A stretch of 64,000 nt of DNA, taken from contig NZ_JACXAC010000005.1 in the NCBI RefSeq assembly GCF_014699055.1, forward strand, positions 599,017 to 663,016, written 5' to 3'. Position numbers and translations under genes: made by a program. Numbering within the stretch: the first letter of the stretch is position 1; every line of letters starts with the position of its first letter. Below, in pieces: positions 1-7,360 of the stretch. The DNA is from Hymenobacter armeniacus. Lineage in GTDB: Bacteria; Bacteroidota; Bacteroidia; Cytophagales; Hymenobacteraceae. A model generated the notes under the pieces. It worked only from the letters and a program-made list of their open reading frames with translations, did no database searches and was not told the DNA's origin.

Positions 1-247
1 CGGCCAGCAACACCGGCCGCCGCCCCAGCTTGTCGCTGAGCCCGCCCATCACCGGTGCAAAGCAGAACTGCGCCCCGGCGTAGGCAAACGTGAGCCAGCC
101 CGAGTACACGGCCGCCTGGCTCAGCCCCTCGCCCGTGAGCTGCCGAATGAGCGTGGGCACCACCGGAATGATGATGCCGAGCCCGCTGACGTCAATCAGC
201 AGCGTAACGAAAATGAACCCAAGGGCAGGCGAGCGCTGAGACGGCAT
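1..247 (-). CDS. MFS transporter, TetA/Bcr-like exporter family (partial, N-terminal part only)
   Basis: Only the first 82 or so codons are present, because the gene runs off the left edge of the window. The start is the ATG at 247-245. The protein opens with a short basic leader, then a hydrophobic first membrane helix containing GLGIIIPVVP, and a second helix ending in the major-facilitator loop motif GGLSDKLGRRP near residues 64-76. The DVSGLGIIIP pattern resembles the tetracycline-efflux-like branch of the superfamily (known family feature). The substrate cannot be told from this fragment. The gene would export a small molecule by proton antiport in the inner membrane. It is divergent from the small protein at 453. 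Confidence 0.85.
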   Translation of the reverse strand, partial: MPSQRSPALGFIFVTLLIDVSGLGIIIPVVPTLIRQLTGEGLSQAAVYSGWLTFAYAGAQFCFAPVMGGLSDKLGRRPVLLA

Positions 248-452
248 AACACAAATGCTAAATACGATAGCAAAGATGGCTGATTAAACTGGTATTTCGG
301 AGCCCTTCCGCTGCTGGCGGCTGTCCATAAGTAGCATGGGCGCGGGGGAATTTCGGCGCGGCGGCTATCCATTTGCAGGCCGTTGGCGTATGAGGCGCAA
401 GTCCCGGCCCGTCCGGGTTTCCCTCCGATTTTACTTCATCCCCTTTTTTGCC

Positions 453-647
453 ATGAATCAGAAACGCACTTTTGGCAGCATTCTCACCGTGTTGGGCATC
501 ATCGGCATCATCATCGGCGCCCTCGCTTTCCTGGGCGTGGGCGGCATTGGCCTGAGCAAGATGAACTCCATCGTCCCGTTTGTGGTGGGCCTCATCTTCT
601 TTTTTGCCGGCATCAACCTGGTGAAGACCACCGGCGACCGCGCCTAG
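453..647 (+). CDS. Small two-helix membrane protein of unknown function
   Basis: A 64-residue protein. I chose the ATG at 453 because an upstream in-frame start at 336 adds an arginine-rich, non-hydrophobic stretch that looks untranslated, while the ATG at 453 gives a basic N-terminus (MNQKRTF) followed directly by a membrane helix. Two hydrophobic segments are visible, about residues 8-30 (glycine and isoleucine rich) and 38-56, joined by a short loop, with a charged tail ending TTGDRA. This is the pattern of small Bacteroidota inner-membrane proteins with no assigned role. I do not recognise a family. It stands alone between the divergent transporter and the tRNA gene. Confidence 0.6.
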   Translation: MNQKRTFGSILTVLGIIGIIIGALAFLGVGGIGLSKMNSIVPFVVGLIFFFAGINLVKTTGDRA

Positions 648-725
648 CGCAGGCAGGCACCTAAAAAATTATTTCCTGTCCGCTAAGGCGTTATCAGCGC
701 TGGGCAAGAAATATGAGCCAAATAA

Positions 726-755
726 TTGACATCCCAGAAAATCCCCGTACTTTTG
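726..755 (+). promoter_or_regulatory. Promoter of tRNA-fMet (Bacteroidota type)
   Basis: TTG at 726-728, a 19-base spacer, then TACTTTTG at 748-755, an exact match to the TAnnTTTG -7 element of Bacteroidota. Transcription would start near 759, about ten bases before the tRNA. This is the best-formed promoter in the window. Confidence 0.75.
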
Positions 756-768
756 CAGAACCAAACAG

Positions 769-841
<73 letters not shown>

Positions 842-849
842 CCTAAGAA

Positions 850-881
850 AAGGCCGTTTCCAATAAGGAAACGGCCTTTTT
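850..881 (+). terminator. Rho-independent terminator of tRNA-fMet
   Basis: A perfect 12-bp stem (850-861 with 867-878) with loop AATAA, followed by a T-rich run. It lies eight bases after the tRNA. Confidence 0.85.
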
Positions 882-958
882 CTTTTCCCATGGCGCAAAG
901 GGAACACGGCCTCACTTAAATCCACCAAGTTTGAGGGAAAGATGGTTAATCAACGACC

Positions 959-1777
959 TTACTTGTCCTGCACCGCGACTGGAGGCGCCGCTGCCGCCGT
1001 GGAAGAATCAGGGTGCACCCACCCGCTGATTTCTTGATAATCGCCGCTTTCAGTGAGCCCTCCGCCCAATCGGGTGGTTTTCTGGTACCCAGCGTTGAAA
1101 TAGTAGCGGCCCGACTGGGCGTGGTAGTTACCAATGCCTTGGCCCAGCTGCCGATAAGCTACGGCCGAACGATGCGGTGCAAAAGTCAGGCGAAGCTGTT
1201 GCAACTGGTGCGACCGAGGGTTTAATGTAACGCGGAGCTGTATGGCCCCGTCCGTGTCGTCGAGCACGGGCAGGGTGGCGGCAAATGCGGTGGCTTCGCG
1301 CTGAACGTTTTGCAGCGGCACGCTCCGCTGGCCGGGGGCCGGCCCCGGTGTACTCCCGGTCACCGGTTTTGTGGCCGTTGTCCCTACCGCTTCGGCCGCG
1401 CCTTTCTCCTGGGGTGGGCACACCCATTGCGTTGCTTTGCTGCCGCGCTGCACGGTGAGCACGCTGGAATGGGCCTCCTTGCGGAGGATGTCGCCGTGCT
1501 TCAGGTATACGCTTAACTCCAGGCTATCAGCCGATGCCGGGCCCACGTTGGCTGCTTCGGCCGCCACAAAGGCACTTACGTCGTACTGGTTTTTGGTGTG
1601 TCCGTTAAAGAAAAAGCTGTGGTAGCTACGGCTCTGCATGTGCCCCGTCACGCGCGCATTTACCGCCGTATCGTAACCGATGACGATGCGCGGGAAGAAC
1701 AAGCGGCTGCCATACGGAATGGCCAGGTAAAAAAGCAGGGCGATGGCCCCCAGCGCGAGGATGTAGGCGGGTCTCAT
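959..1777 (-). CDS. Hypothetical membrane-anchored protein
   Basis: A 272-residue protein. Residues 5-22 form a single hydrophobic helix (LALGAIALLFYLAIPYG), so it is probably anchored with the bulk outside the cytoplasm. The rest has no motif I recognise. The central part is rich in Thr, Pro and Gly (about residues 135-155), and the C-terminus is an alanine- and proline-rich tail. The start codon overlaps the stop of the upstream FAD oxidoreductase by four bases (ATGA, 1774-1777), so the two are translationally coupled and probably work in one process. Function unknown. Confidence 0.6.
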   Translation of the reverse strand: MRPAYILALGAIALLFYLAIPYGSRLFFPRIVIGYDTAVNARVTGHMQSRSYHSFFFNGHTKNQYDVSAFVAAEAANVGPASADSLELSVYLKHGDILRKEAHSSVLTVQRGSKATQWVCPPQEKGAAEAVGTTATKPVTGSTPGPAPGQRSVPLQNVQREATAFAATLPVLDDTDGAIQLRVTLNPRSHQLQQLRLTFAPHRSAVAYRQLGQGIGNYHAQSGRYYFNAGYQKTTRLGGGLTESGDYQEISGWVHPDSSTAAAAPPVAVQDK

Positions 1778-3228
1778 GCCGCCAAGATACCGGGCAGGCG
1801 TACGTTAAACACGTCGGCCAGGGCGCGGCGCGCGGCGTGGTAGCCGCACATGCCGTGCACGCCCCCGCCGGGCGGCGTCGACGAAGAGCACAGGTAGAGC
1901 CCCTTGGCCGACGTTTGGTAGGGCGACAGGCGCAGCACCGGCCGCGTAAACAGCTGCCCGATGTCGAGCACGCCGCCGTTGATGTCGCCGCCCACGTAGT
2001 TGGGATTGTGGGCTTCCATCTGGGCGGGGTTCATGGTGTGGCGGGCCAGAATACGCTCCCGAAAGCCCGGCGCAAAACGCTCCACTTGTTGCTCAATGGC
2101 CTGGGTCATGTCGTGCGTGGAGCCGTGGGGCACATGGCAATAGGCCCAGGCCGTATGCTGGCGCGCCGGCGCCCGCGTGGCGTCGAAGAGGCTTTGCTGG
2201 GCCAGCAGCACGAAGGGCCGCTCGGGGTGGTGGCCGTCCCAGGTGAGCTGTTCGGCGTGGGTGATTTCCTCCAGCGTGTTGCCCAGGTGCACCGTGCCCG
2301 CCCGGCGGCACTCGGGGGCGGTGAAGGGAATGGGCTCGGCCAGGGCCCAGTCAATTTTAAAGACGCCCATGCCGTAGCGGTAGCGCGCCAATTGCCACTT
2401 GTAGAGCGACGACAGCTGCTGCCCCGCAATGGCCAGCAGTTGCCGGGGCGTCACGTCGAGCAGCACCGCGTGCGCCGACGGCAGCTGGCGCAGCGATTTG
2501 ACATAAAACCCCGTTTCGACCTGGCCGCCCAGCGACGTGAAATAGGACGTGAGCGCCGCCGCAATTTGCTGCGAGCCGCCCCGAGGCACCGGCCAGCCGC
2601 CCACGTGCCCCAGCGCCAGCAGCACCAGCCCAATGGCCGACGTGGCCACGCTGCTCAGCGGCAGCTGCGCGTGCGCCGCCATGCCTGCCCACAGGCCCCG
2701 GGCTTCGGGGGTGGTGAAGTAGCGGTTGGCCAGCAGCTGGGCCGGCAACAAGCCTTTCAGGCCGAAGCGGGCCATGGCGAGCGGGTGCGCTGGCAGGCGC
2801 AATGGTCCCAGGATGGCCGGCGCCAGGGCCCGCCAGTCGTTCACCACGGGGGCTACTAGTTGGCGGTAGGCGTCGGCGTCGGCGCCCAGGTCGGCGGCGG
2901 TTTCGACCAATGAAGAGTGCAGCGCGGCCGCCGTGCCGTTGGCAAAAGGATGGGCCGCGGCCACCGGTGGGTACATAAATTCCAGGCCGTGGGCGGCCAG
3001 CGGCAGCGTGCGAAAAAACGGCGACTCGGCCGCCAGCGGGTGCACCGCTGAGCAGATGTCGTGCTTGAAGCCGGGCAGCGTCAGCTCAGCCGTGCGCAGG
3101 CCGCCGCCCACCGTGTCCTTGCCTTCGAGCAGCAGCACCGACAGCCCCTGCTGCTGCAGCGTGATGGCGGCGGCCAGCCCGTTGGGGCCCGAGCCGACCA
3201 CAATGGCGTCAAAATCGCGCTTGGTCAA
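1774..3228 (-). CDS. Phytoene-desaturase-like FAD-dependent oxidoreductase
   Basis: A 484-residue NAD(P)/FAD oxidoreductase of the CrtI/PYROXD2-like superfamily. The dinucleotide-binding signature VVGSGPNGLAAAITLQ sits at residues 10-25, followed by the acidic strand end LLLEGKDTVGGG that contacts FAD ribose. The C-terminal FAD contact region reads YLCSSSTPPGGGVHGMCGYH (about 445-464), typical of this group. The start is TTG at 3228. No in-frame ATG lies between it and the flavin motif. The substrate is not evident: carotenoid desaturation or isomerisation would fit the superfamily, but no other carotenoid gene is nearby. It overlaps by four bases with the following membrane-anchored gene. 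Confidence 0.8.
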   Translation of the reverse strand: MTKRDFDAIVVGSGPNGLAAAITLQQQGLSVLLLEGKDTVGGGLRTAELTLPGFKHDICSAVHPLAAESPFFRTLPLAAHGLEFMYPPVAAAHPFANGTAAALHSSLVETAADLGADADAYRQLVAPVVNDWRALAPAILGPLRLPAHPLAMARFGLKGLLPAQLLANRYFTTPEARGLWAGMAAHAQLPLSSVATSAIGLVLLALGHVGGWPVPRGGSQQIAAALTSYFTSLGGQVETGFYVKSLRQLPSAHAVLLDVTPRQLLAIAGQQLSSLYKWQLARYRYGMGVFKIDWALAEPIPFTAPECRRAGTVHLGNTLEEITHAEQLTWDGHHPERPFVLLAQQSLFDATRAPARQHTAWAYCHVPHGSTHDMTQAIEQQVERFAPGFRERILARHTMNPAQMEAHNPNYVGGDINGGVLDIGQLFTRPVLRLSPYQTSAKGLYLCSSSTPPGGGVHGMCGYHAARRALADVFNVRLPGILAA

Positions 3229-3275
3229 GGGAGTGAGGTGTTGGGGTGAAGTGAGCTGTCGTGGCCATTAAACGA

Positions 3276-3303
3276 AAAAGGCCCGGCAACTGCCGGACCT
3301 TTT
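3276..3303 (-). terminator. Terminator downstream of the 3328-4914 gene
   Basis: A 13-bp stem with one mismatch (3276-3288 with 3291-3303) and a tight loop that opens to about six bases. On the minus strand it ends in a T run (CCTTTTTCGTTT). It sits 24 bases past the stop. Confidence 0.7.
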
Positions 3304-3327
3304 CTGCTGAACCGCAACCAAAGTTGC

Positions 3328-4914
3328 TTAGATGTTCAGTTTCACGAGCTTCATGCCCATTTTCTTTTCCTTCTTGAGGTAGTCCACCAGCATCACGTAG
3401 CCGGGCTTGGCCGGGTACAGGTACGAGGCGGTGGCGTTGCTGGTGCCGTCAATCTTGTCGACTTTGAACTGGCCGTTGTCGCCGAAGGCCACGTTGCCGA
3501 TGACCTTCTTGGTGGCCTCGCCCTTTTCCTTGTCGTAGTTGATGTACACCACGTTGAACTGCGAGTTGGCGTCGTTTTTCTGGGTGAACTGGTAATCGAA
3601 CTGGCCCGATTGGCGGAAGTACATGCCCAGGAAGCCCGTGCCCATGAGGCCCGCTCCCGGCGGCACGTAGGCCACGGAAGGGTCTTTGGGGAAGAATTTC
3701 ACGTTGGTCAGCTTGTACTCCGGGTCGAGGGCAAACACCAGCATGTTGGCGATTTTGCCCTTCGACACCGAGGCGTTGCCGCCCAGCATGGTCATGGCTA
3801 TGCCCATGCCGTCGCCCACCACTTTGTACTGCTCGGCCACGATGTAGGTCATGCCGTTGGAGCCGCGCACGATGGAGTGCGTGTAGTTCACGAAGCCGTC
3901 TTCCAGGCTCTGGCGGGCTTCGGCGGGCATGGCGGCGGCCACTTGGTTGTGCCAGCCGTAGTTGGTCACGGCCACCTGCTTGCCGGCTTCGCTGAAGCGC
4001 TTGATGAAGAAGCCCTGGCTTTTGTTCACGAAGGGCTTGTCGTTCAGCTTGTAGAACTCGCCCACGGCGATGAACTCGCGCTTCACCGGGTCGAAGGTGA
4101 ACGAGCTGAGCGAGAGCTGCTCGGTGGTGCTGGTTTCCACCGGCATTTCGAATACTTTCTTGCCCGTGGCGGCCTCAATGGCCACCATGTAGGGGTTGAT
4201 TTTCTTCGACATCACGCCGTCGCGCCGCAGGGCCGTGCCCAGGATGTACTTGTCCACGGCCTGGGTCAGGTTGATGGTTTCGTAGAACTTGGCCTTGGGG
4301 TCGGCGGCAATGCGCCAGCGCGGCGTCAGCTTGTCGTCGTACATCTGCAGGTTGTAGCCCTTCATCGTGCCCTCGTAGCTGTTGCGCACGAAGCCGTAGT
4401 TGGGCACCGGAAACAGGCCCATCGAGCCGAACATGCCCCCGCCGCCGCTGTCGCCGTCGTTGCCCTGCGCCCCAAACGACTGCATGGTGGCGGCCATATC
4501 GGCCCGGTTCAGCTCGCCAATGGCCTTGAAGCCCAGCTTTTTGAGACTGGTGTCGTAGGTTTCCAGCTCCAGGGTTTTGTCCTTGGCATTGTAGTAATAC
4601 ATGGCGAAGGCCGTGCCGTTGAAGGCGTTGCGCAGCAGGAAGTACTTGCCGGCGGGCTTTTGCAGGGTGATGTTGGTCACCTTGTTGAGGTCCTGGTCGT
4701 AGAAATCGAGCAGGAAATTGTCGTTTTTCTTGTCGGCCTTGTCGCCCTTGGTGTAGGTCACGTAGCCTTTCACCTCGTTGCCGGCATACACCGGCTCGAT
4801 GGCCGTGCGCGACACGCGCGAGATGCCGTCGAGGGTTTGGGTTTGGGCGTGCAGAGCCGCCGGAGCTGCCAGCGCAGCCAATGAGGCCGCCAGCAGCGTG
4901 CGTTTAACAAACAT
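3328..4914 (-). CDS. Secreted protein of unknown function (DUF6770-like)
   Basis: A 528-residue protein with a clear signal peptide (MFVKRTLLAASLAALAAPAA, cleavage likely after LHA at about residue 23). The mature part has repeated short beta-strand patterns (for example GYVTYTKGDKADKK, YLYPAKPGYVMLVDYLKKEK) but no catalytic motif I can name. The pattern recalls an uncharacterised Bacteroidota exported family (DUF6770), a recollection that a profile search would test. It lies 35 bases behind the M48 protease gene with no terminator between, so the two are probably cotranscribed. A terminator follows it. Confidence 0.65.
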   Translation of the reverse strand: MFVKRTLLAASLAALAAPAALHAQTQTLDGISRVSRTAIEPVYAGNEVKGYVTYTKGDKADKKNDNFLLDFYDQDLNKVTNITLQKPAGKYFLLRNAFNGTAFAMYYYNAKDKTLELETYDTSLKKLGFKAIGELNRADMAATMQSFGAQGNDGDSGGGGMFGSMGLFPVPNYGFVRNSYEGTMKGYNLQMYDDKLTPRWRIAADPKAKFYETINLTQAVDKYILGTALRRDGVMSKKINPYMVAIEAATGKKVFEMPVETSTTEQLSLSSFTFDPVKREFIAVGEFYKLNDKPFVNKSQGFFIKRFSEAGKQVAVTNYGWHNQVAAAMPAEARQSLEDGFVNYTHSIVRGSNGMTYIVAEQYKVVGDGMGIAMTMLGGNASVSKGKIANMLVFALDPEYKLTNVKFFPKDPSVAYVPPGAGLMGTGFLGMYFRQSGQFDYQFTQKNDANSQFNVVYINYDKEKGEATKKVIGNVAFGDNGQFKVDKIDGTSNATASYLYPAKPGYVMLVDYLKKEKKMGMKLVKLNI

Positions 4915-4949
4915 GGAAATGGGGGTAAGGGTGGTGAATAGCGGAAGTG

Positions 4950-6428
4950 TTAACGAATGGACTTTTTGGAAGAAACAGGCTTGGGAAACAGTAGCTTGCT
5001 GAATTTGCCGTCCTGGTAGTGCGCCAGGTATTGCTGCTTGAGCGTGGCGGCGGTGGGCTCGCCGCTCAGGGCCGCGGCGGCGTAGCTGGCGGCCAAGGCA
5101 TACTCGTTGGCCGGCGGGGCGGGGGCGGTGCTGCCGTTTTGGGCAAAGCAGGCCAGCAGGCCCTTGTAGTCGTCGGCTTTCCAGGCGTAGAGCGTGGTTA
5201 GCAATTGGTTGAAGTTGTCGTGGTGGTGCTTCGACACGTTGCCCACCACTTCGTAGAAGTCGTGCTTCAGCAGGTGCTCGCGCAGCTCGTACAGGCTCAG
5301 CGTCACCACCGAGCGCAGGTAGGCGTTTTGCGGGTCTTGGCGCAGTAGCTGCAGGGCCTCGAATAAGGCATGGTCGTAGCAGTCGTAGTCGAACCAGCTT
5401 TGCACGGCCTCCAGGCGGCTCTGGGCCACCACGCGGGCAAACTCGGGCGAGATGGCCGAGGGCCCGTCGGTGATTTGGCCCTGGGCCAGCTCGCTGAGGT
5501 AGCGCATGCGCTTGGCGCAGTCGGGGTGGGTTTTCAGGGTGTCGGAGGTTTCCATCACCGTTTTCACCGGCGCGGCCACCGTGAAAATGGACTTGGGCTT
5601 AGCCGGCGCTTCGGCCAGGGGATAGGGAAAATTGGCGCAGCCAAAAAACTGCCCCAGCGCCAGCGGCTCCGGCGTCAGGGGCTGGTCTATCTGGTCGAGG
5701 AGCTGCAGCACGCGGTAAGCCTGCTTCGTGTCGAAGCTCGTGCGCTTGAGCAGGGCGTAGCCCAGCGAGTCGGCCTGCTTCTCATACTTACGGTGGTGGT
5801 ACGTGCTGTTCAGTTTCAGCCCAAGGGCCAGCGCCTTCAGCTTCGAACTGATGTTGTACTCGTCGGCCACGATGCGCTTCACTTCCTTGCGCACCTGCTT
5901 GCTGTGGATTTTGGTGAGTTGCTCGCGCAGGCCCGTGGCCATGTGCTGCTCCTGAATGTGGGCCAGCTCGTGGCACAGCACGTAGGCCAGCTGGCTTTCG
6001 TTTTCGAGGCGGCCCAGCAGGCCCACGTTCAGCATCACGGTGCTGTTGCCCACGGCGTGGGCGTTGGGCTCGGGGTTGCGGCTGAGCACCAGCTGCACGG
6101 GCGGCAGCTGCGGGTTGGCCTTCTGGATTTGGGCAAACACCCGCTGCACGTAGGGGTTCAGCACGGGGTCGAGCAGGGCCGAGTAGCGCACCGTGTTGTA
6201 CACGTCGGTGCAGGCCTCCTGCGCAATTTTCTTGTAATGGTCTTTGTACTCGCCGCTCACCGACTTGGGCGTGACCAAATACTTCTGCACGGCCGTGCGG
6301 TGCGTCACGGCCAATTGGTGCACCTGCACGGTGTCGGGGGAGTAGAAGGGGAGGTAAGGCGCCTGTTGCGCCAACGCCGGGGTAGCCAGCATGCTGCCCA
6401 CTGCGGCCAGCAAAAACAAGAGACGCAT
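4950..6428 (-). CDS. M48-family zinc metalloprotease, periplasmic
   Basis: A 492-residue protein. I chose the ATG at 6428 because it opens a good signal peptide (MRLLFLLAAVGSMLATPALA, cleavage before QQAPY). The longer upstream start adds 13 polar residues in front. The zinc motif HELAH is at residues 153-157, with EKQADSLGYALLKR about 80 residues later supplying the third ligand, the arrangement of M48 peptidases such as BepA/LoiP. Family members act in the periplasm on misassembled outer-membrane proteins, so a quality-control role is a reasonable inference. The C-terminal half is helical and TPR-like. It probably forms an operon with the secreted protein that follows. Confidence 0.85.
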   Translation of the reverse strand: MRLLFLLAAVGSMLATPALAQQAPYLPFYSPDTVQVHQLAVTHRTAVQKYLVTPKSVSGEYKDHYKKIAQEACTDVYNTVRYSALLDPVLNPYVQRVFAQIQKANPQLPPVQLVLSRNPEPNAHAVGNSTVMLNVGLLGRLENESQLAYVLCHELAHIQEQHMATGLREQLTKIHSKQVRKEVKRIVADEYNISSKLKALALGLKLNSTYHHRKYEKQADSLGYALLKRTSFDTKQAYRVLQLLDQIDQPLTPEPLALGQFFGCANFPYPLAEAPAKPKSIFTVAAPVKTVMETSDTLKTHPDCAKRMRYLSELAQGQITDGPSAISPEFARVVAQSRLEAVQSWFDYDCYDHALFEALQLLRQDPQNAYLRSVVTLSLYELREHLLKHDFYEVVGNVSKHHHDNFNQLLTTLYAWKADDYKGLLACFAQNGSTAPAPPANEYALAASYAAAALSGEPTAATLKQQYLAHYQDGKFSKLLFPKPVSSKKSIR

Positions 6429-6477
6429 AAAGCCGTCGGAGGAATAAGATTTTGGAAAGGCAGACAATCCGTCGAAC

Positions 6478-6485
6478 CAAAGGTA
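6478..6485 (-). promoter_or_regulatory. -7 element upstream of the M48 gene
   Basis: On the minus strand this reads TACCTTTG, an exact TAnnTTTG match, about 50 bases before the M48 start. The -33 element is weak. Confidence 0.5.
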
Positions 6486-6592
6486 GAACGACGAATTGCT
6501 ATAATCCTAACCGGTTATCCTGACCGGCAACATAATTTTTTGGTATTGGCTGCTAGCGCCTTATCTGCCGCGGCCCAAGCCCCGCAGCACCA

Positions 6593-7231
6593 TCAGGCAG
6601 CCTTTTTCCGGGCCACCACGGCAAACAGCGGGTCGGAGCGGCCGGGGGGCAGCGGGCTACGGTCGAACAGCTCGATGGCGTGCCAGCCGCCCGCCGCAAT
6701 TAGATATTGCTGCACCAGCGCCAAGTGGCCCCGGTCGTCGAGGGCGTGCCAGGCGGCAATGGCCTTGCTCGGAAAGCAGCGGTTGGAGAAGGTGATGACC
6801 AGCGGCGCCTCGGGCCGCAGCACCCGGGCCAGCTCGCGCAACACCGCCACCGGCTGGGTGAGGTAGTCGATGGACACGCAGATGGCGGCGCCGTCGAATT
6901 CCGCATCGGCAAAGGGTAGGGCGGGCTGCTGGTTGAGGTCCTGCACCACGTAGCTTTCGAGGCGCGGGTTGGCCGCCAGCTCGGCCTTGTTCATGCCCAG
7001 GCCCACCACGCGGCGGTAGGGCACCTCGGCCGGCAGGTGGCTCACCCAGCTGCTCATCAGGTCGAGTAGGTCCGTATTGGGCGGGAAGTACTCACGGTAC
7101 AGCTGCGTGACGGCCGCAATGGCGCGGTCGTCGATGTGCGTCACGAAGCGCGGGTGATGGTAGAACTCCGCGTCGGGCGTTTCGTCCTGGCGGCGGAAGA
7201 GGTTGGCGGGGAGCGGGTTGTTGGGGTTCAT
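6593..7231 (-). CDS. Class I SAM-dependent methyltransferase
   Basis: A 212-residue protein with a compact Rossmann methyltransferase core. VVGLGMNKAEL (about residues 75-85) marks the SAM-binding start, VVQDLNQQPALPFADAEFDG (about 94-113) contains the acidic motif and the following strand, and LRELARVLRPEAPLVITFSN is the classic segment after motif III. Glycine-rich motif I is degenerate (LLDLMSSWVSHLP instead of DxGxGxG), as in several Methyltransf_11 proteins of plants and bacteria that act on small molecules. The substrate is unknown. A family A inverted repeat begins nine bases upstream of the start, so its promoter must lie in or beyond the repeat. Confidence 0.75.
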   Translation of the reverse strand: MNPNNPLPANLFRRQDETPDAEFYHHPRFVTHIDDRAIAAVTQLYREYFPPNTDLLDLMSSWVSHLPAEVPYRRVVGLGMNKAELAANPRLESYVVQDLNQQPALPFADAEFDGAAICVSIDYLTQPVAVLRELARVLRPEAPLVITFSNRCFPSKAIAAWHALDDRGHLALVQQYLIAAGGWHAIELFDRSPLPPGRSDPLFAVVARKKAA

Positions 7232-7239
7232 AGCGGGAT

Positions 7240-7360
7240 GTAGAGACGCAACACATTGCGTCTCGTCGCTGAACGATTAGAACCACGCAGTTCGGGTATC
7301 GTTCGGTTGTCGTGCAAGCGTATTTGTTCAACGACGAGACGCAACATAGTGCGTCTCTAC
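7240..7360. repeat. Family A inverted repeat, copy A1
   Basis: The outer motif GTAGAGACGCAACA at 7240 returns inverted as GCGTCTCTAC ending at 7360. Each arm is itself a palindrome (GAGACGCAA...TTGCGTCTC). The right arm supplies the TAG stop codon of the UvrA-like gene (7357-7359). Confidence 0.85.

Noticed and set aside
3229..3330. Riboswitch upstream of the FAD oxidoreductase gene
   Set aside because: The only structure is a simple terminator hairpin belonging to the gene on the other side. No conserved riboswitch core was seen.
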